Shown here: in pieces, positions 44,895 through 55,013 of the stretch
Numbering within the stretch: position 1 is the stretch's first letter
Layout: each line of letters begins with the position of its first letter
DNA from: Nocardioides ochotonae
GTDB taxonomy: Bacteria; Actinomycetota; Actinomycetes; Propionibacteriales; Nocardioidaceae
Length of the DNA: 64,000 nt
Assembly (NCBI RefSeq): GCF_011420305.2
Contig: NZ_CP061769.1
Coordinates: forward strand, 2,405,001 to 2,469,000
Direction of reading: 5' to 3'
Notes under the pieces: generated by a model
What the model saw: only the letters and a program-made list of their open reading frames with translations
The model's database searches: none
What the model was told of the DNA's origin: nothing
Position numbers and translations under genes: made by a program

Positions 44895-47800
44895 GTGAAG
44901 TTCTCCATGCAGGGCTTGAGCCTTGCGCTCGTAGCAGCCGGCCTCGCGGCCGCACCGGGGCTCCACGCCTCGGCCGCGGGGCCCGCACCCCGCACCACCG
45001 CAGCGGACGACTCCCTCGTCGCCAAGATGCGCAACGTCGCGGAGGGCAAGGTCAGCCTCACCCGTGAGGACGCGACCGGCGCCGTCGGCTTCGTCCGCGC
45101 CACCGACCTGCTCCCCTCGGTCGAGGGCGGCTCCCGCAAGGGCTCCGTCGACAAGGCCTCGGCCTACCTCGACCGCTACAGCGACGCGTTCGGCGCGCCG
45201 CGCGCCCAGCTCGTGCAGAGCGGCGTCACCGCCGACGAGCACGGCTGGACCGTCGACTACGTCCAGCGCTACCGCGGCGTGGAGGTGTTCGGCTCCCGGC
45301 TGCGCGCCCACCTCGACCGCGAGGGCGACCTGACCGCCGTCAACGGCTTCGTGGCGCCCGATCTCGACATCTCCACCTCTCCGCGCCTCACCGCGGCGCA
45401 GGCAGGCGAGCGCGCCGTCGCGACCGTCAAGGCCGACCCGCCCGAGGGCGCCCGACCCGGCGGCCTCGAGGCCGCCGCCAGCGACCTGGTGATCTACCGC
45501 CTCGGTGCGATCAAGGGCGAGGCCGGCGACGCCGTGCTCGCCTACGAGGTCGAGGTCACCAACGAGCGCGACGTGCGGGAGACGGTGATCGTCGACGCCG
45601 CCAGCGGCAAGCCGGTCAACCGCTGGTCGATGATCCACAGCCTCGAGCGCGAGCTCTACGAGGCCTCGGTCAACAACGGCGGCACGCCCGACGACGCCGC
45701 CGACGACACCGTGAAGCTGGACCGGGTCTGGCGCGAGGGCAACCCGCGCACCGGTCTCACCTCCTCCCAGCTCGACCTGGTCGACGGCACCGGCGACGCG
45801 TACTGGTTCTTCTACAACGCCTTCGGCCGCGACTCCTACGACGACCGCGGCGCGATCATGCGCACCGTCAACAACGACCCGCGGATCAGCTGCCCCAACG
45901 CCAACTGGAACGGCGTGACCACCAACTACTGCAACGGGGTGACCAGCGACGACACGGTCGCCCACGAGTGGGGCCACGCCTACACCGAGTACACCTCGGG
46001 CCTGATCTACCAGTGGCAGGCCGGCGCGATGAACGAGTCGTTCTCCGACATCTGGGGCGAGACCGTCGACCAGCTCAACGACCGCTTCAACGAGACGCCC
46101 AACAGCCGCCGTGCCGACGGGCAGTGCTCGGCCTACACGCGGGGCCCGATCGAGATGACGATCAACTCCCCCGCCGACATCGCCGGCCCCTGTGACGCCG
46201 CCCCGGCCTCGTTCGGCCCGGTCTTCAGCGCGCCGCTGACCACCGACGTCGTGGTCGCCACCGACGACGCCACCGACGGCACCACCGCCACCGACGGCTG
46301 CACGGCGTTCACCAACGCCGGCGCGGTCGCCGGCAAGTTCGCCTACGTCGACCGCGGCACCTGCTCGTTCGCGATCAAGGCGGCCAACGCCGAGGACGCG
46401 GGCGCCACCGGCATCGTGGTCGGCAACAACGACCCGGGCGGCGCACCCATCTCGATGTCCGGAAGCGCCGACATCTACGGCCTGATGGTCCGCACCGCCG
46501 ACGGCGCGAAGATCAAGGCCGCGAACGGGCCGGTCAACATCACCGTCGGCCCGGCCGGCGAGGACGAGACCGACAACTCCTACCGCTGGCTCTCCGGCGA
46601 GGGCGACCCGGCCTTCGGCGGCGCGATCCGCGACATGTGGAACCCGAACTGCTACGGCGACCCGGGCAAGGTCTCCGACGCCCAGTACCACTGCAGCACC
46701 GACGACGCCGGCGGCGTGCACAGCAACTCCGGTGTCCCCAACCACGCCTTCGCCCTGCTGGTCGACGGTGGCACCTTCAACGACGTCACGGTGCCCGGCA
46801 TCGGGCTGACCAAGGCCGCGCACCTCTTCTGGCGCACCCAGGCCAACTACCTGACGCCCACGTCGGACTTCACCGACCTCGCCGACGGGCTGGCAGCCTC
46901 CTGCACCGACCTCACCGGCCGCGGTCTCAACGCGCTCTCGACCGACGCCCGCGACCAGCGGGCCTCGGACGAGGTAATCAGCGCAGCCGACTGCGCCGCG
47001 GTCACGGCGGCCGCCGCTGCCGTCGAGCTCGACCAGGAGCCCACGCAGTGCGACTTCAAGCCGCTGCTCGACTCCAACGCCCCCGAGCTCGAGTGCGGGG
47101 ACGGTCTGGAGACCGAGGTCGTGTGGTCCGAGGACTTCGAGGACGGCCTGGCCGGCTGGACCCAGGACGAGGAGCTCACCTTCGACGGCTACGGGTATGA
47201 GTGGACCACCGTGGCCGACGCGCCGGGCGGGCACACCTCGCAGGTCGCCTTCGCACCCGACCCCGCCGACGAGGGGAGCTGCGCCGGCGACGCCGAAGAC
47301 GTCTCCAGCCGCAACGGGCTGATCAGCCCGGTCCTCACGCTGCCCAGGGGCACCTCGCCGCGGATGACGTTCGACCACTACGTCTCCACCGAGGCGTCGT
47401 GGGACGGCGGCAACGTGAAGGTCAGCGTCAACGGCGGCGACTTCGAGCTGCTGCCCGAGGAGGCCTTCCTCTTCAACGCCCCGAACGCCGCCTTGGCGAC
47501 GGCGGCCGAGGGCAACACCAGCCCGATGGCCGGTGAGCCTGCCTGGACCGGCACCGACGGCGGCGAGATCCGCGGCAGCTGGGGCCAGACCCAGGTCGAC
47601 CTCAGCACCATCGGCAAGGCCGGCGACACGCTGCAGTTCCGCTTCGACATGGGTCGCGACGGCTGCAACGGCATCGACGGCTGGTACGTCGACGACATCC
47701 AGGTCGTCGTCTGCTCCGACGGCACCGTCGCGCCGCCGGCTGCGGTGCGCTCCACCACCACCGCGACCGCGAAGCCGGCCAAGGTGACCCGCGGCGGCTC

Positions 47801-48050
47801 CTTCCAGGCCGTCGTCAAGGTCAAGGCCGCGGGCACGACCCCGGCCGGGACCGTCCAGCTGCTGAAGGCGGGCAAGAACGTCGCCCGTGGCACGCTCGGC
47901 GCCAACGGCACGGTCACGATCAAGGTGAAGGCAGGCGGGCCGCGGTTCAAGCCCGGCACGCACACCCTGGCCGCGAAGTACCTCGGCAGCGACACCGTCA
48001 ACGGCAGCCGGACCACCTTCAAGATCCGGGTGGTCGCCAAGAAGAAGTAG
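44895..48050 (+). CDS. Secreted M4-type zinc metalloprotease with PA and Ig-like domains
   Basis: 1051 aa. Signal peptide (about 1-24), FTP/PepSY-like propeptide (about 70-240), catalytic domain with HEWGH at 357-361 (DDTVAHEWGHAYTEYTSG) and the third zinc ligand Glu381 in MNESFSDIWGE. A PA domain is inserted (VAGKFAYVDRGTCSFAIKAA, about 475-560). A MAM/immune-inhibitor-like beta domain (about 735-945) and a basic Ig-like tail ending VVAKKK follow. GTG 44895 has GGAGGGGAAG upstream. It degrades external proteins. The tail resembles those on the nuclease and nucleotidase at 31903-37111. Confidence 0.93.
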   Translation: MKFSMQGLSLALVAAGLAAAPGLHASAAGPAPRTTAADDSLVAKMRNVAEGKVSLTREDATGAVGFVRATDLLPSVEGGSRKGSVDKASAYLDRYSDAFGAPRAQLVQSGVTADEHGWTVDYVQRYRGVEVFGSRLRAHLDREGDLTAVNGFVAPDLDISTSPRLTAAQAGERAVATVKADPPEGARPGGLEAAASDLVIYRLGAIKGEAGDAVLAYEVEVTNERDVRETVIVDAASGKPVNRWSMIHSLERELYEASVNNGGTPDDAADDTVKLDRVWREGNPRTGLTSSQLDLVDGTGDAYWFFYNAFGRDSYDDRGAIMRTVNNDPRISCPNANWNGVTTNYCNGVTSDDTVAHEWGHAYTEYTSGLIYQWQAGAMNESFSDIWGETVDQLNDRFNETPNSRRADGQCSAYTRGPIEMTINSPADIAGPCDAAPASFGPVFSAPLTTDVVVATDDATDGTTATDGCTAFTNAGAVAGKFAYVDRGTCSFAIKAANAEDAGATGIVVGNNDPGGAPISMSGSADIYGLMVRTADGAKIKAANGPVNITVGPAGEDETDNSYRWLSGEGDPAFGGAIRDMWNPNCYGDPGKVSDAQYHCSTDDAGGVHSNSGVPNHAFALLVDGGTFNDVTVPGIGLTKAAHLFWRTQANYLTPTSDFTDLADGLAASCTDLTGRGLNALSTDARDQRASDEVISAADCAAVTAAAAAVELDQEPTQCDFKPLLDSNAPELECGDGLETEVVWSEDFEDGLAGWTQDEELTFDGYGYEWTTVADAPGGHTSQVAFAPDPADEGSCAGDAEDVSSRNGLISPVLTLPRGTSPRMTFDHYVSTEASWDGGNVKVSVNGGDFELLPEEAFLFNAPNAALATAAEGNTSPMAGEPAWTGTDGGEIRGSWGQTQVDLSTIGKAGDTLQFRFDMGRDGCNGIDGWYVDDIQVVVCSDGTVAPPAAVRSTTTATAKPAKVTRGGSFQAVVKVKAAGTTPAGTVQLLKAGKNVARGTLGANGTVTIKVKAGGPRFKPGTHTLAAKYLGSDTVNGSRTTFKIRVVAKKK

Positions 48051-48057
48051 CGCGGGT

Positions 48058-48087
48058 GGCGGCACCGGTCTCGCGGTCGGTGCCGCC
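48058..48087 (+). terminator. Hairpin just after the metalloprotease gene
   Basis: 10-bp arms GGCGGCACCG and CGGTGCCGCC around a 10-nt loop, starting 8 nt after the stop. Confidence 0.5.
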
Positions 48088-48115
48088 ACTCCCCCGCTGA
48101 CTCCCCGCACGACGA

Positions 48116-48152
48116 AACGGGCCCCGCCGGACGATGTCCGGCGGGGCCCGTT
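48116..48152. terminator. Bidirectional terminator between metalloprotease and rnj
   Basis: Perfect 17-bp stem AACGGGCCCCGCCGGAC / GTCCGGCGGGGCCCGTT with loop GAT, followed by CCTTTC. It serves both converging genes. Confidence 0.85.
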
Positions 48153-48168
48153 CCTTTCGTGCGGAGGC

Positions 48169-49854
<1,686 letters not shown>

Positions 49855-49865
49855 GATGCGGGTCC

Positions 49866-50759
49866 TTACTGCAGTAGGTCGGCCGCGACCAGGGCCGCGC
49901 GCAGCGCGGCGACCTCGTCGTCGTCCAGCTCCACCAGAGGGGAGCGGACGCGCCGGTTGTCGAGTACGCCGAGGAGCTGGAGCGCTGCCTTGGCGGTGGT
50001 CGCTCCATAGTTGGCGACGCCCATCACGGCGTCGATCGCGGGGAGCATCCGCGTGAAGATCTCGAGGGCCTTGACGGCGTCGCCGGCCCGGTAGGCGTCG
50101 TGCATGGCACGCAGCTCGTTGCCCATCACGTGTCCGCACACGGACACGAAGCCGGCGGCGCCGTGCGCCAGCCAGCCGAGGTTGGCGATGTCGTCGCCGG
50201 AGTAGACGGCGTAGCCCATCTGCATGATGCGCACGCCGCGGGGCAGGTCGCCGACGGCGTCCTTGACCGCCACGACGCTCTCCCAGTCGGCCATCGCGGC
50301 GTAGGTCTCCAGGGAGATCTGGCTGCCGGTGCGACCGGGGATGTCGTAGAGCATGACCGGGAGCTCGGCGGCGTCGACGACCTGGCGGAAGTGCTGCAGG
50401 ATGCCGCGCTGCCCGGGCTTGTTGTAGTAAGGCGTCACGAGCAGCACGCCGTCGGCGCCGTTGCGCCGGGCCTGCTGGGCGAGCGTGATCGAGGTGCGGG
50501 TGTCGTTGGTGCCGACACCGGCGACCAGCGTGGCGCGGTCACCGACCGCGTCCTTCACGGCGGCGAGGATCTCGCCGTCCTCCGTGGGGGTCGTCGTGGG
50601 CGACTCGCCGGTGGTGCCGGAGACGACGAGGCCGTCGTGGCCGTTGTCGACGAGGTGGCGCGCGATGCGGGCGGTGCCGTCGAGGTCGAGTGAGCCGTCG
50701 GCGTGGAACGCAGTGGCCATCGCGGTGAGGACGGTGCCGAAGGGTGCAGCCGAGGTCAT
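49866..50759 (-). CDS. dapA: 4-hydroxy-tetrahydrodipicolinate synthase
   Basis: 297 aa. The Schiff-base lysine is K166 (SVVAVKDAVG), with the catalytic Tyr138 (LYDIPGRTG) and TT at 49-50 (VVSGTTGESPT). It condenses pyruvate with aspartate semialdehyde in lysine and diaminopimelate synthesis. ATG 50759 is 7 nt after TAGCCT. Operon with rnj. Confidence 0.96.
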   Translation of the reverse strand: MTSAAPFGTVLTAMATAFHADGSLDLDGTARIARHLVDNGHDGLVVSGTTGESPTTTPTEDGEILAAVKDAVGDRATLVAGVGTNDTRTSITLAQQARRNGADGVLLVTPYYNKPGQRGILQHFRQVVDAAELPVMLYDIPGRTGSQISLETYAAMADWESVVAVKDAVGDLPRGVRIMQMGYAVYSGDDIANLGWLAHGAAGFVSVCGHVMGNELRAMHDAYRAGDAVKALEIFTRMLPAIDAVMGVANYGATTAKAALQLLGVLDNRRVRSPLVELDDDEVAALRAALVAADLLQ

Positions 50760-50766
50760 GCGGGCA

Positions 50767-50772
50767 AGGCTA
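50767..50772 (-). promoter_or_regulatory. -10 element (TAGCCT) of dapA-rnj
   Basis: TAGCCT on the minus strand, 7 nt before ATG 50759; leaderless spacing. Confidence 0.55.
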
Positions 50773-50802
50773 TCCCCCCACGACCCGCGGGAGCGCCACC
50801 GG

Positions 50803-51741
50803 TCACAGGCGCGGCGCCACCTCGGCGGCCACCAGGCGCAGGTGGTCGAGGTCGGCGAGGTCGAGTACCTGCAGGTAGATCCGCTGGGCACCGGCCTGCG
50901 CGTAGGCGCCGATCTTGTCCACGACCTCCTGCGGCGTGCCGGCCAGACCGTTCTCGCGCAGCTCGGCCACCTCGCGCCCGATCGCTGCGGCGCGTCGGGC
51001 GATCTCGGCCTCGTCCTTGCCGACGCACAGCACCAGGGCGTTGGACCAGGTCATCGTCGCGGGGTCGCGCCCCAGGTCCTCACAGGCGCGGGTGACCCGC
51101 GCGATCTGCGCCCGGGTCTCCTCGAGGTCGACGAACGGGAGGTTGAACTCGTCGGCGTAGCGGGCCGCCAACGCCGGGGTGCGCCGCTTGCCGCGCCCGC
51201 CGATGAGCACCGGCGGGCCGGGGGTCTGCGTCGGCTTGGGCAGGGCGGGCGACCCGGTGACCGGGTAGTGGGTGCCGGCGTGCTCGAAGATCTCGCCCGC
51301 CGGGGTGCGCCAGAGGCCAGTGATCACCGCGAGCTGCTCCTCGAAGCGGTCGAAGCGCTCGCGGGTGTCGGGGAACGGGATCGCGTACGCCGCGTGCTCG
51401 GCGGCGAACCACCCGGCGCCGAGGCCGAGCTCGACGCGCCCGCCGCTCATCTGGTCGACCTGCGCGACCTGGATCGCCAGCGGGCCGGGGTACCGGAAGG
51501 TCGCGGAGGTCATCAGCGTGCCGAGGCGGATGGTGCTGGTCTCCCGCGCCAGCCCGGCCAGCGTCGTCCACGCATCGGTGGGGCCGGGCAGGCCGTCGCC
51601 GCCCATCGTCAGGTAGTGGTCGGAGCGGAAGAAGGCGCCGTACCCGAGTCGCTCGGCCTCCTGGGCGACCCGCAGCAGATCGTCGTAGGTCGCGCCCTGT
51701 TGGGGCTCGGTGAACACGCGCAGCTCGACACCGTTGCTCAT
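50803..51741 (-). CDS. LLM-class F420-dependent oxidoreductase
   Basis: 312 aa, luciferase-like monooxygenase fold. GYGAFFRSDHYLTMGGDG, the MSGGRVELGLGAGWFAAEHAAYAIPFP stretch and PVLIGGRGKRRTPALAARYADEFN are standard for F420-dependent members in actinobacteria. Substrate unknown. It begins 25 nt downstream of the folA stop on the same strand, so it may be the third gene of a thyA-folA unit. A direct role in folate or thymidylate metabolism has not been shown to my knowledge. Confidence 0.88.
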   Translation of the reverse strand: MSNGVELRVFTEPQQGATYDDLLRVAQEAERLGYGAFFRSDHYLTMGGDGLPGPTDAWTTLAGLARETSTIRLGTLMTSATFRYPGPLAIQVAQVDQMSGGRVELGLGAGWFAAEHAAYAIPFPDTRERFDRFEEQLAVITGLWRTPAGEIFEHAGTHYPVTGSPALPKPTQTPGPPVLIGGRGKRRTPALAARYADEFNLPFVDLEETRAQIARVTRACEDLGRDPATMTWSNALVLCVGKDEAEIARRAAAIGREVAELRENGLAGTPQEVVDKIGAYAQAGAQRIYLQVLDLADLDHLRLVAAEVAPRL

Positions 51742-51766
51742 GGCCCCACTCTGACAGGCGGGCGGG

Positions 51767-52258
51767 TCAGTCGCGCACGCGCACCAGGTGGACCACGTCG
51801 AACCCGTCGTGGGCCTCGCGAGCGCTCTCGCGCCACTGGCCACGGTCGAAGTCGGGGTAGCGCGTGTCGCCCTCGGGGCTCAGGTGGACCTCGCTGAGCA
51901 CCTGCTCGTCGGCGACCGGCAGCGCGAGGGCGTAGACCGCCGCTCCCCCGGCGACGTAGGCGGTCAGCCCGCGCTCGGCCGCGAGCGCCAGCGCCTCGTC
52001 GAGGTCGTGGGCCACGAGCACGCCCTCGGCCGACCAGGCCCGGTCGCGGGTGAGCACGATCGTGGTGCGCCCGGGCAGCGGGCGCCCGATCGAGTCGTAC
52101 GTCGCGCGGCCCATGATCAGCGCGTGGCCCAGCGTCGTACGCCGGAAGTGGGCGAAGTCCTCCGGCAGGTGCCACGGGATCGTGCCGTCCGCGCCGATCA
52201 CGCCGTTGTCGGCGACGGCGGCGATCAGCACCACCCGGGGCCGCGCCTCAGACGGCAA
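51767..52258 (-). CDS. folA: Dihydrofolate reductase
   Basis: 163 aa. [30 protein letters not shown] contains the Trp-His/Leu and catalytic Asp of [31 protein letters not shown] is the NADPH region; [15 protein letters not shown] the second glycine motif. It regenerates tetrahydrofolate used by thyA. The start overlaps the thyA 3' end by 11 nt, so translation is coupled. Confidence 0.95.
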   Translation of the reverse strand: MPSEARPRVVLIAAVADNGVIGADGTIPWHLPEDFAHFRRTTLGHALIMGRATYDSIGRPLPGRTTIVLTRDRAWSAEGVLVAHDLDEALALAAERGLTAYVAGGAAVYALALPVADEQVLSEVHLSPEGDTRYPDFDRGQWRESAREAHDGFDVVHLVRVRD

Positions 52259-53057
52259 CGGGGGCCTTGATCGCCGGGTGCGGGTCGTAGCCCTCGAGGG
52301 TGATGTGCTCGAGGTCGAAGGCGTCGAGCTCGGTCACCGAGGGGTCGAGGTGCAGCGTCGGCAGCGGCCGCGGCTCGCGGGTGAGCTGGAGACGGGCCTG
52401 CTCGAGGTGGTTGCTGTAGAGGTGGGCGTCACCGAAGGTGTGCACGAAGTCGCCGACCTCGAGCCCGGTCACCTGGGCGACCATGTGGGTGAGCAGCGCG
52501 TAGGAGGCGATGTTGAACGGCACGCCGAGGAACACGTCGGCGCTGCGCTGGTAGAGCTGGCACGACAGCCGGCCGGGGCCGTCGGTCTGCGGGGCGACGT
52601 AGAACTGGAACATCGTGTGACAGGGCGCCAGCGCCATCGACGGGATGTCGGCGACGTTCCAGGCCGACACGACGTGGCGGCGCGAGTCGGGGTCGGCGCG
52701 CAGCTGGGCGACGACCTGGGCGATCTGGTCGACGTGGCCGCCGTCCGGGGTCGGCCAGGAGCGCCACTGCCGGCCGTAGACCGGGCCGAGGTCGCCGTTG
52801 TCGTCGGCCCACTCGTCCCAGATCGAGATGCCGCGCTCGTGCAGCCACGCGACGTTGGTGTCGCCACGCAGGAACCACAGCAGCTCGCCGAAGATCGAGC
52901 GGGTGTGCACCTTCTTGGTGGTCACCAGCGGGAAGCCGGCGGTGAGGTCGAAGCGGATCTGGTGTCCGAAGACCGACCGGGTGCCGGTGCCGGTGCGGTC
53001 GGACTTCTCCACACCCTCGTCGAGCACCCGTTGCATGAGGTCGAGGTAGGCGCGCAC
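52248..53057 (-). CDS. thyA: Thymidylate synthase
   Basis: 269 aa, nearly the length of E. coli ThyA (264). Catalytic Cys146 in [14 protein letters not shown], followed by [26 protein letters not shown]; the dUMP-binding [11 protein letters not shown] is at 21-31. It methylates dUMP with methylene-tetrahydrofolate. GTG 53057 is 6 nt after TAGGCT. It is followed by folA in the usual order. Confidence 0.97.
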   Translation of the reverse strand: MRAYLDLMQRVLDEGVEKSDRTGTGTRSVFGHQIRFDLTAGFPLVTTKKVHTRSIFGELLWFLRGDTNVAWLHERGISIWDEWADDNGDLGPVYGRQWRSWPTPDGGHVDQIAQVVAQLRADPDSRRHVVSAWNVADIPSMALAPCHTMFQFYVAPQTDGPGRLSCQLYQRSADVFLGVPFNIASYALLTHMVAQVTGLEVGDFVHTFGDAHLYSNHLEQARLQLTREPRPLPTLHLDPSVTELDAFDLEHITLEGYDPHPAIKAPVAV

Positions 53058-53063
53058 CGCGCG

Positions 53064-53069
53064 AGCCTA
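53064..53069 (-). promoter_or_regulatory. -10 element (TAGGCT) of thyA, overlapping the phzF-like stop codon
   Basis: TAGGCT on the minus strand, 6 nt before GTG 53057. Its first three bases (53069-53067) are the TAG stop of the upstream PhzF-family gene. Confidence 0.55.
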
Positions 53070-53909
53070 GCCGTCGGCGCCGGGGAGGAGAACGCTGCCG
53101 TCCACCGTGGTCGCCGTGTCGCCGCCCACCCAGATGGTGCCGTCCTCGGCGGTCTCGACGTGCACCCGGCCGCGCCGTCCCAGCGCGGTGCCCTGCGAGG
53201 CGACGTACGACGCGGGCAGACGGGAGCCGGCCAGCCACTGGGCGAGACCGGCGTTGAGGCTGCCGGTCACCGGGTCCTCGGGCATCCCGTAGCCCGGGCA
53301 GAACGCGCGCACCTCGATCTCCGCGTCGCTGGCGCCGGGCGGGTAGATGCCGAGCACGCCGATCTTGAGGTCGCCGAACGCCGCGAAGTCCGGCTGCAGG
53401 CCGATCACCGCCGTCGCGTCGCCGAGCTGGATCCCGACCCAGCCCGGGCCGTTGTCGATCCAGGCGCTGCCGGCGATCTCGGCGACGTCGATGCGCAGCG
53501 CGCCGGCGATCCGCGCCAGGTCGGCCTCGGAGACCGGGCCGGAGCGCATCAGCGGCGGCGCGGCGAAGGCCAGCCGGTCGGTGCGCCGGATCCGCACCAG
53601 ACCCGCACCGCACTCCTGCACCAGGTCCTCGCCCGCCGGTACGCCGCCGGCCTCGAGCCAGGCGTGCGCGCTGCCGAGCGTGGGGTGCCCGGCGAACGGC
53701 AGCTCGCCGCCCGGCGTCCAGATCCGCAGCCGGTAGTCGGCGCCCGGCTCGGTCGGGCGCAGCAGGAACGTGGTCTCGGACAGGTTGGTCCAGCGCGCGA
53801 ACGCCGCCATGTCGGCGTCACTGACGTCGTCGGCGTCGTGGACGACGGCGACCGGGTTCCCGAGCAGCGGAGCGGAGGAGAAGACGTCGACCTGGCGGAA
53901 GCGGTGCAT
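53067..53909 (-). CDS. PhzF-family isomerase
   Basis: 280 aa. RQVDVFSSAPLLGNPVAVVHDADD at the N-terminus, SETTFLLRPTEPGADYRLRIWTPGGELPFAGHPTLGSA with the catalytic Glu (residue about 45) and GHPT motif, and CPGYGMPEDPVTGSLNAGLA in the second half. The fold is that of diaminopimelate epimerase. PhzF isomerises a phenazine precursor, but most family members have unknown substrates. ATG 53909 is preferred over GTG 53918 since TACGGT lies 7 nt before it. Confidence 0.9.
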   Translation of the reverse strand: MHRFRQVDVFSSAPLLGNPVAVVHDADDVSDADMAAFARWTNLSETTFLLRPTEPGADYRLRIWTPGGELPFAGHPTLGSAHAWLEAGGVPAGEDLVQECGAGLVRIRRTDRLAFAAPPLMRSGPVSEADLARIAGALRIDVAEIAGSAWIDNGPGWVGIQLGDATAVIGLQPDFAAFGDLKIGVLGIYPPGASDAEIEVRAFCPGYGMPEDPVTGSLNAGLAQWLAGSRLPASYVASQGTALGRRGRVHVETAEDGTIWVGGDTATTVDGSVLLPGADG

Positions 53910-53916
53910 GCCCGGC

Positions 53917-53922
53917 ACCGTA
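53917..53922 (-). promoter_or_regulatory. -10 element (TACGGT) of the phzF-like gene
   Basis: TACGGT on the minus strand, 7 nt before ATG 53909; leaderless spacing. Confidence 0.55.
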
Positions 53923-53949
53923 CCCAGCCGGCGGTGGGACCAGTGGCGC

Positions 53950-54739
53950 TCAGCCGGCGCCGGTGGTGACCACGTGGGCGGTGAACGCCGCGACGTCGCG
54001 CCCGCGGCGCGCCGGGTCGTCGTACGACGAGGGCGCGGCGGGGTGCTCTCGCAGGCGCAGCGCCTCGCGCAGCACCTGGTGGAAGCGCACTGGATAGTGG
54101 CCCAGGCCCCAGCGGCCGGCCCGCGACTTGGTGGTCATCTCGCCAGTGACCAGGAGGTGGTCCAGGCGGGCCACGCCGAGCACGCACCAGGAGCACGACT
54201 GCTCCCGGGCCGCCTCGCCCGGCATCGCGGCGAGAGCGTGGGCGGTCTCGCGCCAGTAGGTGTCGAGGTTGGTGCGGGTGAACTCGCGCAGCACGTCCGC
54301 ATCGGTCCAGACCTCACCTGCGACGAGCGGCCGCCCGGCGACGGTCAGTCCGGTGGGCGAGCTCGTGCCAGACCACGACGGCCTCGTGGACGGTCTGCTC
54401 GTCCTCGAAGTGCCCGTGCAGCACGCCAGGCACGTCGGGGCATCGGCGCGGGTCGCCCGCCAGGTCGCTGGCGAGCAGGTGGTAGCCATCGAAGGGCGTC
54501 GGGTGGCTCGTAGCCAGGTGCGCGTGGACGGCCCGCAGGGCGCGCAGGTCCGCGGCGTCGGGTCGCCGGGCCAGGACCGCCACGAAGTCGACGTCGCTGT
54601 GCCCCTCGACCCACTCGCCGAACGCGACGCCGCCGCGCAGGTGCAGCGCCTCGACCAGGCCGGGGGGCGCCGCGGCGAGGAAGTCAGCGCAGAGGTCGGC
54701 GACGGGCCCCGGGAGGCTGTCGCCGACGGGGCGCGTCAC
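53950..54739 (-). pseudogene. Frameshifted aminoglycoside-adenylyltransferase-like nucleotidyltransferase
   Basis: The N-terminal half (GTG 54739) has LRGGVAFGEWVEGHSDVDFV, a GS/D-x-D nucleotidyltransferase core with the first residue of the usual Gly-Ser replaced, and runs to VVWHELAH near 54365 before going to nonsense and stopping at 54314. A second frame continues the same protein, GLTVAGRPLVAGEVWTDADV to TGAG at 53950, with FTRTNLDTYWRETAHAL and WCVLGVARLDHLLVTGEMTTKSRAG as in DUF4111-type enzymes. A single-base shift at about 54350-54362 restores the family. It is either a real pseudogene or a sequencing error. Confidence 0.75.
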
Positions 54740-54753
54740 CGGGTCGGGAACGC

Positions 54754-55011
54754 TCAGGGGTGCAACGACATCGGGCCGTAGACCGCGCGGTCGTGCTCGA
54801 AGAGCGTGACCGCGTCGACGCCGGCGTCGGCCAGGTCGGCCCAGATCTCGCCGACCCAGGACTCGGCGTCGGCCTGGCTCTCGAAGCGCTGTCCGGCGAG
54901 CTCGCCCTCGAGGCTCACCTCGGCGCCGGTGGAGTCCTCGGGGCGCCACCACCACGGCTGCTCGGCGGGGACGGGGGCGCGGAACGTCGGGGGCTGGTCG
55001 GGAAGGGACAC
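54754..55011 (-). CDS. Small acidic hypothetical protein
   Basis: 85 aa. A Pro/Trp-rich start (PAEQPWWWRPEDSTG) is followed by a compact domain FESQADAESWVGEIWADLADAGVDAVTLFEHD and ends GPMSLHP. No signal peptide. I believe similar short proteins occur in other actinobacteria, but no function is known to me. The ATG at 55011 lies 2 nt after the gcvT stop, so it is co-transcribed and probably co-translated with gcvT. Confidence 0.8.
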   Translation of the reverse strand: MSLPDQPPTFRAPVPAEQPWWWRPEDSTGAEVSLEGELAGQRFESQADAESWVGEIWADLADAGVDAVTLFEHDRAVYGPMSLHP

Positions 55012-55013
55012 GG

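Noticed and set aside
44363..45154. 263-aa minus-strand frame over the protease start
   Set aside because: Ser/Arg/Pro-rich with no motif, and it runs antisense to the clear signal peptide and propeptide of the protease.
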